A stretch of DNA of 64,000 nt from Rhodococcus jostii RHA1 (lineage in GTDB: Bacteria; Actinomycetota; Actinomycetes; Mycobacteriales; Mycobacteriaceae), in assembly GCF_000014565.1 (NCBI RefSeq), contig NC_008269.1:806001-870000 (forward strand), written 5' to 3'. Of this stretch, positions 32,239 through 41,229 are shown one piece after another (position 1 is the stretch's first letter; the number at the start of each line of letters is the position of its first letter). Position numbers and translations under genes: made by a program. The notes under the pieces are model-generated. The model had not been told where the DNA came from. It saw nothing but the letters and a program-made list of their open reading frames with translations, and ran no database searches.

Positions 32239-33027
32239 TCAGCGGTCCTGCCACTGGGGTTCGCGTTTGCCCAGAAACGCGGAAATACCCTCCTGGGCAT
32301 CGCAGGTGACCGCATTGACCGCCATGACTTCCTGCATCGCCTGATAGGCGTCGTCCTCGGCCAGATCGATCTGACGGTAGAACGCGTCCTTTCCAGTGCT
32401 CAGGGTCATCGCACTGGCGTTCGCGATCGTTTGCGCCATCGTCCGCGTGACGGTATCGAGCGTTTCGGGGGTGGTGACCTCGTTGACCAGTCCCCACTGC
32501 ATGGCGGTCGTCGCGTCGATCATTTCCCCGGTCAGCAGCATCCGCATTGCCTGTTTGCGGCCGATCGCCCGGGTCAGGGCGACCATCGGTGTCGAACAGA
32601 ACAGTCCGATCTTCACTCCGGGGGTTCCGAAGCGGGCTGCGGTCGAGGCGATTGCGAGGTCGCACGAGGCGACGAGTTGGCATCCGGCCGCCAGGGCGCT
32701 GCCTTGAACCGAGGCGATCACCGGCTGGCGCACCTGGTGAATCGTCTGCATCATCTTCGTGCACGTGGCAAAGATCTCCCGTTCTTGATCCAAGGATCGG
32801 CCGAGCACCTCGGTCAGGTCGTGGCCGGCGGAGAACGCGGGCCCGAGGGCGCGAACGATGATGACCCGCACGGCGGGATTCGCCGACAGATCGGTCAGTG
32901 CCTGCAGGAACGATCGCATCGTTCTCACCGACAGCGGGTTTCGGCGCTGCGGTTCGGTCAAGGTGATGTACCCGATGGTGTCCTCGACGGACATCTGGAC
33001 AGCGGTGGCAGCCGAAGCCTGTGACAT
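32239..33027 (-). CDS. Enoyl-CoA hydratase/isomerase family protein
   Basis: A 262-residue crotonase-fold protein that adds water to, or isomerises, an enoyl-CoA. It shows the oxyanion-hole segment GPAFSAGHDLTEV near residue 66-78 and the second segment VIASVQGSALAAGCQLVASC near residue 104-123. Where classic hydratases have a catalytic Glu pair, the equivalent GLFCSTPM segment lacks the first Glu, so isomerase or another crotonase reaction is possible. GGAG precedes the ATG at 33027. It is the last gene of a minus-strand CoA-thioester operon, 170 bases after the thiolase. The long upstream extension of its frame was rejected because it overlaps the thiolase. Confidence 0.88.
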   Translation of the reverse strand: MSQASAATAVQMSVEDTIGYITLTEPQRRNPLSVRTMRSFLQALTDLSANPAVRVIIVRALGPAFSAGHDLTEVLGRSLDQEREIFATCTKMMQTIHQVRQPVIASVQGSALAAGCQLVASCDLAIASTAARFGTPGVKIGLFCSTPMVALTRAIGRKQAMRMLLTGEMIDATTAMQWGLVNEVTTPETLDTVTRTMAQTIANASAMTLSTGKDAFYRQIDLAEDDAYQAMQEVMAVNAVTCDAQEGISAFLGKREPQWQDR

Positions 33028-33197
33028 ATGTGTTTCTCCTTGGTTCGGGTGGCACGTTCGAAGAGTTGGCAGCAGCACCGCCTCTCTTGCGGTGGCAACT
33101 ATGCGATGACCGTCGTAGGGTTGCCACCCCCAGGGGGTTCGCGCCCCTGCACCCGCGGACGTTGGTGTTAATGCCGCGGATGCGATGTCAGAACGGG

Positions 33198-34364
33198 TTA
33201 GTGCTGTGGGAGCCGCAGTAGAAGGGCTTGCCCCTGGCCGCCACCCCCGCAGATGGTGGCAACTCCGAATTCCCGTTGCCGCAATCGCATTTCGGTGGCG
33301 AGAGTCATCAGAATCCGGAACCCGGAGGCCGCCAGGGGGTGGCCGAGGGCGATCGCGCCACCGTTGACGTTGACTCGGTCGAGGTCGATGCCGAGATCGC
33401 GGGCGGAGGCGAGTACGACTCCGGCGAAGGCCTCGTTGATTTCCCACAGCCCGATATCGCCGATGCTCAGACCGTTCCGGTCGAGTAGAACGCGGGCGGC
33501 GACCGCGGGTTTGAGGTGCAGCGACGGGTCGGGGCCGGCGACGACAACCCGGTCGACGACCTCGACCAGCGGGTCCAGTCCGAGCGAGTCGGCAACACCA
33601 AGGGACATCAGCACACCGGCCGCCGCGGCGTCGGACATCTGCGAGGCATTTCCCGCGGTGATGGTGCCACCCTCGGTGAACGCCGGGCGCAGGGTCGCGA
33701 GTTTGGTGACGGTACTGCCGGGACGGATACCCTCGTCCGCGTCGAGGATGTCGGTCAACGCGCGGATCTCTTGTTTGAACCGCCCGGACTCGGTGGCCGC
33801 GGTCGCCCGGCGGTGGCTGGCGCACGCGAACTCGTCCTGGTCCGCACGGGTGATGCCGTGCTCTCGGTTCGCCTGGTCGGAGATCTCGCCCATGCCGGAA
33901 TCGGAGACCGCGCACCACAATCCGTCGTTGACCAGCAGATCAACCAGTCCGCCGTGCCCCACCTTCGCTGCGGCCCGCACCTGCACGCCGTGCAGGGCGC
34001 GGCTCATCGATTCGAAGCCCCCGACAAGGGCGGTGTCGATCTCGCCACCCCGGATCATCGAAGCGGCCATTCCGGTCGCGGTCACCGAGGCCAGGCAGAC
34101 GTCGTTGATCGTGGTACCCGGAACGGTGGTGGGAACGCCGCCGTGGATCGCGGCCACCCGGGCGGGGTTCTGCCCGTTGCCGGCCTGGACGACGTTGCCG
34201 AGGAAGGTGTGGTCGATACTGATCTGCCGGTCGAGGGGTTCGAGCGCTGCGTGCACGGCTGCGGCGCCGAGGTCGAGCGCCGACAGGTGCGCGAGTGCGC
34301 CGCCGAATTTGCCGACGGGCGTGCGGGCCAGTGAGACCAGGACGGGGGAACGGTCGGGGGTCAC
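33198..34364 (-). CDS. Thiolase (acetyl-CoA C-acyltransferase)
   Basis: A 388-residue degradative-type thiolase that cleaves a 3-ketoacyl-CoA with CoA. The nucleophilic cysteine is in INDVCLAS (C90). The C-terminal catalytic parts are INEAFAGV near residue 310, NVNGGAIALGHPLAASG near 338-354, and the acid/base cysteine in ATICGGGGQG near residue 373-382. The start overlaps the MaoC gene's stop by four bases (ATGA). It completes the beta-oxidation set of the operon, producing acetyl- or propionyl-CoA. Chain-length preference is not readable. Confidence 0.92.
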   Translation of the reverse strand: MTPDRSPVLVSLARTPVGKFGGALAHLSALDLGAAAVHAALEPLDRQISIDHTFLGNVVQAGNGQNPARVAAIHGGVPTTVPGTTINDVCLASVTATGMAASMIRGGEIDTALVGGFESMSRALHGVQVRAAAKVGHGGLVDLLVNDGLWCAVSDSGMGEISDQANREHGITRADQDEFACASHRRATAATESGRFKQEIRALTDILDADEGIRPGSTVTKLATLRPAFTEGGTITAGNASQMSDAAAAGVLMSLGVADSLGLDPLVEVVDRVVVAGPDPSLHLKPAVAARVLLDRNGLSIGDIGLWEINEAFAGVVLASARDLGIDLDRVNVNGGAIALGHPLAASGFRILMTLATEMRLRQREFGVATICGGGGQGQALLLRLPQH

Positions 34365-34801
34365 TGGCCGGCTCCGTTGGCGAGGTCCATGGTGTAGCAG
34401 ACCGCGGTGCCGTCGAGGACGACGGTGCCGTCGTCGCGGGTGACGGTGGTCTTGAGTTCGGTGATCGGCTTGTCCTCACGTGCCGCGGTGACTTCGACCC
34501 GGCCGGTGATGGTGTCGCCGGGTCGTACCGGTGCCTTGAACGCCCAGTTCACGTTCAGGAACACCGTGCCCGGGCCGGGGAGTTCCTCGGCGACAACGGC
34601 GTTGAGGATGGCGCTGGTGATGCCGCCTTGTACGACGATTTCCCCGAACCGGGATGCCTCGGCGGCAGCCTGGTCGTAGTGCAGGGGGTTGCGGTCGCCG
34701 CTGATCTCGGTGAACAGGGCGATGTCGTTGTCACCGACGGTGCGGGAGAGCTCCGCGGTCTGGCCAACTGTCGGGGTGCGGCGGGTCGAGGTGTTGGTCA
34801 T
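34361..34801 (-). CDS. MaoC-like (R)-specific enoyl-CoA hydratase
   Basis: A 146-residue hot-dog-fold hydratase. The catalytic Asp/His motif is seen in FTEISGDRNPLHYDQAAAEA near residue 30-49 (D37, H42), followed by VVQGGITSAILNAVVAE. It hydrates a trans-2-enoyl-CoA to the (R)-3-hydroxy form. The ATG at 34801 is preceded by GGAGGAAC. The upstream MFS frame ends inside this gene, giving an unusual 71-base overlap, so translation may be coupled. Having both a MaoC and a crotonase hydratase suggests two different hydration steps. Confidence 0.9.
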   Translation of the reverse strand: MTNTSTRRTPTVGQTAELSRTVGDNDIALFTEISGDRNPLHYDQAAAEASRFGEIVVQGGITSAILNAVVAEELPGPGTVFLNVNWAFKAPVRPGDTITGRVEVTAAREDKPITELKTTVTRDDGTVVLDGTAVCYTMDLANGAGQ

Positions 34802-36032
34802 GGTGTTCCTCCTTGGAACTGTGTTGGGAGTTGGTAGCGGGGGTGGTGCGAGCACGCAGAGCTGCCATCGCCACGGCGCCGATCAGCGGTCCGGGGGCGA
34901 GGAGCAGGAAGGCGTAGCGCCAACCGGTGAGGTCGGCGGCGACGGGGACGAGTTGGATCGTTACGACGGTGAGCAGGAACCCGATCGCTGTCTGCGCGGT
35001 GAGGGCGGTGCCGACGAATCGGGAGTCGGCGGTTTCGCTGAGCGAGGTGGAGAACACCCCGGAGTCGGCGATCACGGCGGCACCCCACACCAGCAGAAAC
35101 GCGAGGAGCACACCGGTCGGTGCAGTGAAGAACAACGGGGACAGGACACAGCAGGCGCCGCTGATCACCAGTGCCGTCACTGCGGCGGGGGAGCGGCCGA
35201 ACCGGTCCGATGCCCACCCGCCGAGCAGGCAACCGGCGATGCCGGCGAGACCGATCGCGGCGAACGCGATGATGCTGGTGGTGGTGACCGGGCCGGTGCC
35301 GCGTTGTTCGCGGCCGGCGAGGACGAACATCGACATCCAGGTCCACAAGGCGTAGAGCTCCCACATGTGTCCGAAGTAGCCGATATTCGCCAGCCGGGGT
35401 CCGCGTTCGCGGAACATGGTGATCGCGTACCGCGCGCTGGGGGTGATTGCCCGGGTGTCGAGGTGCGGGCCGGGTGTGATGAGGAGGACGGCGATGAGGG
35501 CACCGATTGCGGTGAGGACGGCCGCGGCCATCATCACCGTCCTCCAGGGCAGCGGGCCGAGTCCGCTGATCAGGTGGGGCAGAGCAGAACCGAGGGTGAG
35601 GGCTCCGAGCAGCACCCCGAACGCACGGCCCCGGTCGGTCGATTCCGACCAGGAGGCCATGAGTTTCATGCCGACCGGGTAGACACCTGCGAGCAGGAGC
35701 CCGGTGAGAAATCTCAGCGGGATTGCCGCCGAGAGGTTATTTACGAATAGGGCCAACAGGGCAGTGCACACTGCGGCACCGAATGCGCTGGCGGCAAGCA
35801 GGTACTGGGGCGCGATCCGGTCGGCAAGGTTGAACAGGGTGGAGGTGACCGCCCCGGCGACGAATCCGATCTGCACCGAGGCGGTCAGCCAGACCGCGGC
35901 CGTCGACCCGATGCCCCACTCCGACCGCAGGCTGGGGACCACTGCGGTGGCGGAGAACCAGACACACAATGCCAGCACCTGCACGGCGGCGATGAGGGCG
36001 CGTTGCTGATTGGTCGACGGCGCGGTGATCAT
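34731..36032 (-). CDS. MFS transporter (drug/metabolite efflux or uptake type)
   Basis: A 433-residue twelve-helix transporter (YbfB/CynX-like appearance): helix 1 ALIAAVQVLALCVWFSATAV, helix 4 LRFLTGLLLAGVYPVGMKLM, and the RFGRSPA loop between helices 8 and 9. The last 30 residues (EEHHDQHLDPPHPDSWPDRG) lie within the MaoC gene in another frame, are highly charged and look non-conserved. The natural stop may once have been earlier. It is one of two unrelated transporters in this operon; one may import the substrate and the other export an intermediate. Confidence 0.85.
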   Translation of the reverse strand: MITAPSTNQQRALIAAVQVLALCVWFSATAVVPSLRSEWGIGSTAAVWLTASVQIGFVAGAVTSTLFNLADRIAPQYLLAASAFGAAVCTALLALFVNNLSAAIPLRFLTGLLLAGVYPVGMKLMASWSESTDRGRAFGVLLGALTLGSALPHLISGLGPLPWRTVMMAAAVLTAIGALIAVLLITPGPHLDTRAITPSARYAITMFRERGPRLANIGYFGHMWELYALWTWMSMFVLAGREQRGTGPVTTTSIIAFAAIGLAGIAGCLLGGWASDRFGRSPAAVTALVISGACCVLSPLFFTAPTGVLLAFLLVWGAAVIADSGVFSTSLSETADSRFVGTALTAQTAIGFLLTVVTIQLVPVAADLTGWRYAFLLLAPGPLIGAVAMAALRARTTPATNSQHSSKEEHHDQHLDPPHPDSWPDRGALPHRR

Positions 36033-36052
36033 GGAGGTGATGACTTTCTATT

Positions 36053-37435
36053 TCAGGACCGGCTGGTCAGGACATTGCCGGCATCGTGCACATCCGACTG
36101 GCCGGCGGAAGGGAAGTCGGCGGAGCCTGGGTTTCCGCGACTACGGTTTCCGCGGTGGGTTTCCGGGGAGAAGAACGTGGCGATGATGGTGATCACGCTC
36201 AGCCCCACCATGTACAGGGCAACCGGCCAGGGACGGTTGTCGGCGAGCCCGAGCAGCAGCACCGCCAGAACCGGGGACAGTCCACCGGCGAGCAGGGAGG
36301 CCACCTGGTAGCCGACCGAGGCTCCGGTGTACCGGAGTTCAGGTTCGAACAGCTCCGACATGAACGCCGCCTGCGGGCCGTACATGAGGTCGTGGAAGAC
36401 CAGCCCGATCACGATCGACGCCCAGATCAGCAGGGAGCTCTTGGTGTCCATGAGCAGGAAGAACGGGAACGCGAACAGCGCCGAGAGGACCGCGCCGATC
36501 AGATACACCCGGCGGCGACCGTACTCGTCGGACAGGCGACCGAAGAACAGGATGGTGAACATGCTGACCACCGAGGCTGCGAGGACACCGATGAGGGCAA
36601 CCGAGCGGGGGAGTTCTAGGACGGTGGTGACGTAGGTCAGGGCGAAGACGGTGATGATGTAGAAGATCGCGTTCTGTGACATCTTGATTCCGACGGCGAG
36701 GAGCACCTGCTTCCACTGCTTGCGGAACACCTCGACGATCGGGAATTTCGCGATGTGCCCGTCGTCCTTGGCCTTCTGGAAGTCGGGGGTCTCTTCCATC
36801 TTCAACCGGATCAGCAGGCCGATCGCGATCATCACGGAGGAGGCGAGGAACCCCACGCGCCAACCCCAGGTCATGAACGCTTCGTCGGACAGGGTCAGCG
36901 TCAGGGTCATGAAGACCCCGTTGGCCAGCAGCAGTCCGGCAGGGACACCGGCCTGTGGCCATGCGCCGAACAAACCGCGCCGACTCGGGGGTGCGTGTTC
37001 GACCGCGACCAGGACGGCGCCGCCCCATTCGCCGCCGACACCGAAGCCCTGCACGATGCGGAGGACGAGCAGCAGGATCGGCGCCCATATCCCGGCGACC
37101 GCGAAGGTCGGGAGCACCCCGATGAGGGTGGTGGCGACACCCATGATCATCAGGGAGGACACCAGCATCGCCTTGCGGCCGATGCGGTCACCGAAGTGCC
37201 CCATGATCACCCCGCCGAGGGGGCGGGCGATGAATCCGGCCGAGTAGGTCAGCAGCGCCAGCAGTGTGCCGGTCAGTGGGGAGTAGGAGGGGAAGAACAG
37301 ATGCGGGAAGACCAATGCGGCCGCGGTGCCGTAGAGGTAGAAGTCGTACCACTCGATCGTGGTGCCGATGAAGCTGCCCAGGCGCGCCCGCCGTTGCATG
37401 TCGGCGCTCGAGGTTGCGGGGGTGGAGGTGGTCAT
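36053..37435 (-). CDS. MFS metabolite:H+ symporter (MHS family, dicarboxylate/shikimate type)
   Basis: A 460-residue transporter of the metabolite:proton symporter branch. Typical marks are IGTTIEWYDFYLYGTAAALV in helix 1, ARPLGGVIMGHFGDRIGRKA between helices 2 and 3, VGGEWGGAVLVAVEHAPPSR near helix 5, and LSDEYGRRRVYLIGA in the second half. MHS proteins take up organic acids such as alpha-ketoglutarate, shikimate or aromatic acids by proton symport. It is placed between DUF35 and the other MFS gene, so it probably imports the acid that the first gene of the operon activates with CoA. Confidence 0.92.
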   Translation of the reverse strand: MTTSTPATSSADMQRRARLGSFIGTTIEWYDFYLYGTAAALVFPHLFFPSYSPLTGTLLALLTYSAGFIARPLGGVIMGHFGDRIGRKAMLVSSLMIMGVATTLIGVLPTFAVAGIWAPILLLVLRIVQGFGVGGEWGGAVLVAVEHAPPSRRGLFGAWPQAGVPAGLLLANGVFMTLTLTLSDEAFMTWGWRVGFLASSVMIAIGLLIRLKMEETPDFQKAKDDGHIAKFPIVEVFRKQWKQVLLAVGIKMSQNAIFYIITVFALTYVTTVLELPRSVALIGVLAASVVSMFTILFFGRLSDEYGRRRVYLIGAVLSALFAFPFFLLMDTKSSLLIWASIVIGLVFHDLMYGPQAAFMSELFEPELRYTGASVGYQVASLLAGGLSPVLAVLLLGLADNRPWPVALYMVGLSVITIIATFFSPETHRGNRSRGNPGSADFPSAGQSDVHDAGNVLTSRS

Positions 37436-37453
37436 GGCGATGTCCGTCCGTTG

Positions 37454-37894
37454 TCAGGATCGCGGTAGGGAGTTTTGGGGGTGGAATTGCAGCGGGGGCT
37501 GCTCGGATCCAGGGATGTTCGGTGCGAGCTGCACCCGCTGGCCGACGTGCACGGTTGCCGGGTCGCAGTCGATAATATTGGTCATCATGCGGGGGCCCTC
37601 GTCGAGTTCGACCAGGGCCAGGACGTAGGGGGTGTCCTGTTCCCATGCCGGGTGGCCGGGTTTGCTGACCACAGTGAAGGTCCAGACGGTGCCGGTGCCG
37701 GCCGCTCGGATCCAGTCGAGGTTCTCCGACCAGCAGCCCCGGCACATCCCGGCGGGGTAGTGCTGGCAGCGCCCGCAGTCCTCACACCGTTGGATCCACA
37801 GTTCACCGTCGGCGGCGCACTTCCAGTACGGCTCGGTCACGGTCGTGGTCACCGGACCCGGCCGCGGCACCGTACGGGCAACTGTCGTGGTCAT
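37454..37894 (-). CDS. DUF35 zinc-ribbon/OB-fold protein, partner of the Ltp-like thiolase
   Basis: A 146-residue protein with an N-terminal rubredoxin-like zinc ribbon (CEDCGRCQHYPAGMCRGC, four cysteines near residues 37-54) and a C-terminal OB-fold (GTVWTFTVVSKPGHPAWEQD, VLALVELDEGPRMMTNIID). DUF35 proteins form complexes with thiolase-like Ltp proteins, encoded by the overlapping upstream gene here (ATGA). In steroid side-chain catabolism such Ltp-DUF35 pairs perform retro-aldol cleavage of 3-hydroxyacyl-CoA. A similar role is inferred. Confidence 0.9.
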   Translation of the reverse strand: MTTTVARTVPRPGPVTTTVTEPYWKCAADGELWIQRCEDCGRCQHYPAGMCRGCWSENLDWIRAAGTGTVWTFTVVSKPGHPAWEQDTPYVLALVELDEGPRMMTNIIDCDPATVHVGQRVQLAPNIPGSEQPPLQFHPQNSLPRS

Positions 37895-39054
37895 GTGTTC
37901 GCTCCTCCTAGCACTAGTGCGACTTCCTCGCTCATCGTTGCGCCGTTGCCGGTCACCAGGGCCAGGTCGGCGGCGGCGACCTGACGCCGGCCCCCGGCGT
38001 GCCGCAGCTGCCGCACCGCTTCGACGATGTGGGTCATGCCACCTGCGAGATCTGCTTGACCGCAGGCTAATTGGCCCCCATTTGTGTTCACCGGAAGTGA
38101 GCTGGTCGCGGAGAAGTCGTGCTCGGCGACCCACTGCCCGCCTTCGCCTTTGGCGCAGAGTCCGGCGTCTTCGGCGGTGATGGCGACGACGATGGAGTAG
38201 CAGTCGTAGATCGAGAGGAAGTCGAGATCGGACGGGCCTACCTGCGCCATCCGGTAGGCGTCGGCGATGGCCGGTGCCAGCGGGGAGGTGGTCAGGTTCG
38301 GTGCCTGGCTCAGGGCGCGGTGGGTGACGCGCTCGCCAGCGCCGAGTAGATACACCGGTGGGTGTGGGTAGTCGGCGGCCCGCTCGGCGGAGGTGACCAC
38401 CAGGGCGGTGGCGCCGCCGCACGGCATGACCGTCTCGAACAGACGCAGCGGTGACATCACCATCGGCGAGGACAACACGTCGTCTACGGTCAGCGGCTTG
38501 CCGTAAAAAACGGCATCCGGGTTGAGTTGGGCGTTCGCGCGTTCCTTGACCGCCACGTTCGCGAGTTGCTCGGGGGTGGTGCCGAACTCTGCCATGTGTT
38601 TTTGCGCGATCATCGCGTAGGCCTGGTTCGCGCCGCTGGCACCGTAGGGGACGTCGAACTCACGGATCGGGTTGCGGTTCGGAGATCGGGGCACCCGGTC
38701 GGGCTCGCGGGTGTTGCCCAGCATGCACAGCACGGTCTCGCACATGCCGGCGTTGATGGCGGCGGCCGCACGCCAGACCATCCCGGCGCCGGCGGCACCG
38801 CCCAGGTCGACGACGTCGGCGAATCGTGGTTGCAAGCCGAGGTATTCGGCGATGGTGGCAGGCACGTGTTGCGGGGTCTCGCCGACTTGGGGGCCGCAGA
38901 TGACGCCGTCGATCGCGGACGGTGTCAGGCCGGCGTCGGCGACCGCGGCCCGGCTCACTTGCGCGATCATTTCGAGGGTGGAGACGCCGGGGGTGGTGCG
39001 CCGGGCCGGCACCTCGGCAGCACCGATGATCGCCCCGAGCTTGCGTGCGCTCAT
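37891..39054 (-). CDS. Thiolase-like lipid-transfer (Ltp/SCP-x) protein, probable retro-aldolase subunit
   Basis: A 387-residue thiolase-superfamily protein (opening GAIIGAAEVPARRTTPGVST). At the usual place of the nucleophilic cysteine it has VVDLGGAAGAGMVW, with glycine instead. This is characteristic of the Ltp group that does not perform normal thiolysis. The C-terminal part keeps VNTNGGQLACGQADLAGGMT and a His-containing region. With the DUF35 protein downstream (four-base overlap) it matches Ltp2-type retro-aldolases that release a ketone or aldehyde from a tertiary or branched 3-hydroxyacyl-CoA. It overlaps the acyl-CoA synthetase stop by four bases as well. Confidence 0.88.
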   Translation of the reverse strand: MSARKLGAIIGAAEVPARRTTPGVSTLEMIAQVSRAAVADAGLTPSAIDGVICGPQVGETPQHVPATIAEYLGLQPRFADVVDLGGAAGAGMVWRAAAAINAGMCETVLCMLGNTREPDRVPRSPNRNPIREFDVPYGASGANQAYAMIAQKHMAEFGTTPEQLANVAVKERANAQLNPDAVFYGKPLTVDDVLSSPMVMSPLRLFETVMPCGGATALVVTSAERAADYPHPPVYLLGAGERVTHRALSQAPNLTTSPLAPAIADAYRMAQVGPSDLDFLSIYDCYSIVVAITAEDAGLCAKGEGGQWVAEHDFSATSSLPVNTNGGQLACGQADLAGGMTHIVEAVRQLRHAGGRRQVAAADLALVTGNGATMSEEVALVLGGANT

Positions 39055-41015
39055 GACAGGTTCCTGATCAGATCGAGGGCGGCGGGATCGTCGAGGGAGG
39101 ACGTGTCACCGGAGGGGTTGCCGAGGTAGACCGCCCGGATCACCCGGCGCAGGATTTTCCCGCTGCGGGTGCGGGGAAGGGAGTCGACGATGTGCACCTG
39201 CTTGGGGGTCAGAGGTTTTCCGAGTTGCCGTCCGACTTCGGCGGCGATGGTGGCCGGCAGCTCGGCGTGCTCACCCTGCTTGGCTTCGGCGACCCGGGCG
39301 AACACCACCAGTGCTTCGCCCTTGATGTCGTCGGGGACGCCGATCGCGGCGGACTCGACGACCTGGTCGATGCCGTTGACGACGGATTCGACCTCCGCCG
39401 GGCCCAATCGTTTGCCGGCGATCTTGAGGGTGTCGTCGCTGCGGCCGCGCACGTACCAAATGTCGTTGTTATCGACCTCGACCCAGTCGCCGTGGTACCA
39501 GGTGCCGTCCCACCGGTTCCAGTAGGTGCTGTAGTAGCGGTCGGGGTTGGCCCAGAAGGTCAGCGGCATCCCCGGGGACGGCTGCCGTAGGGCCAGTTCA
39601 CCGAGCCCGCGACCGAGACTGCGGCCGTCGCTGTCGACGATGTCCGCACCCATTCCGGGCAAGGGTCCGGCGAACCCGCAGGGGTGGATGGGTTGTGCGG
39701 TGGTGTTCGACAGGATGGCCCCCGACACTTCGGTTCCGCCGCTGTAGTTGATGATCGGGATGTGCCCACCGCCGACTCGGGAGTAGAGCCACTCGTACGC
39801 ATCCGGGGTCCAGGCCTCACCGCTCGAGGCCAGCACCCGCAACTGGCCGGTGTCGATCGGCACCTCGGGGTGGGTGTCCTTGTCCATCAGCGACCGGATG
39901 AGGGTCGGGGAGACTCCCATCATGGTCACGCCGAGTTCGCGGACCATGTTCCAGATGCGGTCGGTGTCCGGCCAGTCCGGGGTGCCGGCGTAGAGAGCGA
40001 CGGCGCTACCGGCGATCAGACCACCGAGCACGATGATCGGGCTCATGATCCAGCCCGGATCGGTGATCCAGGTCGACACGTCGCCCGGACCGATATCGAA
40101 GCTGAACGCGGCATCGCTACCGGCCTTGACGGCGAACCCGGCGTGACCGAGCACCACACCCTTCGGTGCCCCGGTGGTGCCAGAGGTGAATGCGATGAGC
40201 ATCGGGTGATCGGTGGGGCACTCGGCGGCGGCGACGGGCTCCTCGGTGGTGCCGGTGCCCAACTCGTCCCAGTGCACCGGTCCGGGCAGATCAACAGGCA
40301 GCGTGTGCGCCAGCAATGGGACCACGATTGTGGTGGTCAGAGTCCCGAGGTCGGCGAGGGCGGTGGGCAGATCAGCCGGTATTGCGACCTCACGGCCGCG
40401 GCGGTGGAACCCACTGGACATGATGTGGGCCTTCGCACCGGCGATGCGCAATCGATCGATTACCGCCGCCGTGCCGAAACCGGAGAAGATCGGGACCGAG
40501 ATCGCCCCGATCTTCGCGCAGGCCAGTTGCGCGACCGCGGCTTCGCGCACCATCGGCAATTGTATGCCGACGGTGTCCCCGAACCCGATGCCAGCGTCGA
40601 TCAATCCCCTTGCAACCCGGTCAATCTCGAGGGAAAGCTGGGAGAATGTCCACCGTCCGCTGCTGCCGTCCTCGAGCTCCCAGGACAGGGCGGTGTCGTT
40701 GCCTCGTCCGGCTCGGATCCAGCGGTCGACCGCGTTGTCGGTGATGTTCAGCGCCCCACCGGGAAACCACTTGGTGTTGTGCGGGGCATCGAGTTGGTCG
40801 AACACGCTGGTTGGTTCGCGCTGCCATTCGAGTTGGAGCCAGTCTGCGACGTAGCTCCAGAACCACCCGGGGTCCTCATTCGCCGCCGCACCCAGCTCGT
40901 CGACATCCGCGCACCCGACCTGCTGGGCAAAGGCCAGGATTCGACTGCGATCAAGTTCGAGTTGACCAGGCCGCCACACCAGATGATCGATGTCCGACAA
41001 GGGAGTAGTGGTCAC
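39051..41015 (-). CDS. AMP-forming acyl-CoA synthetase (acetoacetyl-CoA/acetyl-CoA synthetase-like)
   Basis: A 654-residue ANL-family ligase that activates a carboxylic acid with ATP and CoA. It has the N-terminal ACAS domain (TKWFPGGALNITDNAVDRW), the P-loop LIAFTSGTTGAPKGVVLGHA near residue 275, the YSGGTEVSG aden motif near 410, WYHGDWVEVDNNDIWYVRGR near 515, and the catalytic lysine in PRTRSGKILRRVIR near the end. I chose the GTG at 41015, preceded by GTAGGAG. An open frame continues to a GTG at 41045 without a good ribosome site. It is the first gene of the long CoA operon. Domain arrangement suggests a short or branched acid rather than a long fatty acid. Confidence 0.9.
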   Translation of the reverse strand: MTTTPLSDIDHLVWRPGQLELDRSRILAFAQQVGCADVDELGAAANEDPGWFWSYVADWLQLEWQREPTSVFDQLDAPHNTKWFPGGALNITDNAVDRWIRAGRGNDTALSWELEDGSSGRWTFSQLSLEIDRVARGLIDAGIGFGDTVGIQLPMVREAAVAQLACAKIGAISVPIFSGFGTAAVIDRLRIAGAKAHIMSSGFHRRGREVAIPADLPTALADLGTLTTTIVVPLLAHTLPVDLPGPVHWDELGTGTTEEPVAAAECPTDHPMLIAFTSGTTGAPKGVVLGHAGFAVKAGSDAAFSFDIGPGDVSTWITDPGWIMSPIIVLGGLIAGSAVALYAGTPDWPDTDRIWNMVRELGVTMMGVSPTLIRSLMDKDTHPEVPIDTGQLRVLASSGEAWTPDAYEWLYSRVGGGHIPIINYSGGTEVSGAILSNTTAQPIHPCGFAGPLPGMGADIVDSDGRSLGRGLGELALRQPSPGMPLTFWANPDRYYSTYWNRWDGTWYHGDWVEVDNNDIWYVRGRSDDTLKIAGKRLGPAEVESVVNGIDQVVESAAIGVPDDIKGEALVVFARVAEAKQGEHAELPATIAAEVGRQLGKPLTPKQVHIVDSLPRTRSGKILRRVIRAVYLGNPSGDTSSLDDPAALDLIRNLS

Positions 41016-41039
41016 AGCATCTCCTACGTTTATGAGCTG

Positions 41040-41055
41040 AGTCACATGAATGACT
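41040..41055. promoter_or_regulatory. Inverted repeat upstream of the acyl-CoA synthetase operon
   Basis: AGTCA (41040-41044) and TGACT (41051-41055) flank CATGAA, 25 bases before the start of the first gene. This AGTCA-N6-TGACT palindrome could bind a dimeric regulator such as the IclR protein encoded at 42886-43716. No second copy was found, so the link is tentative. Confidence 0.4.
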
Positions 41056-41229
41056 TGTTGGGGAAGACGTTAGGAGTGATGGCGGTCATACGTCGCTACG
41101 CAAAGAGGAGAACTTCACCGTGCTGGTTTGCGCATTCGGCAAACCGGCGGGAATCAGTTCGGGGGAGTCACCGGTGAGACGACGAACGCCTCCCCCGGCG
41201 GGCAGGGGGAGGCGAACAGGAGCACAGGG

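Noticed and set aside
31915..33024. 369-codon plus-strand open frame
   Set aside because: It is antisense to the enoyl-CoA hydratase gene for most of its length and has no recognisable content.
32239..33918. 559-codon version of the enoyl-CoA hydratase frame
   Set aside because: The first 297 codons overlap the thiolase gene in another frame and are arginine-rich noise; the family start is at 33027.
39684..41177. 497-codon plus-strand open frame
   Set aside because: It is the antisense shadow of the acyl-CoA synthetase gene, which has all family motifs.
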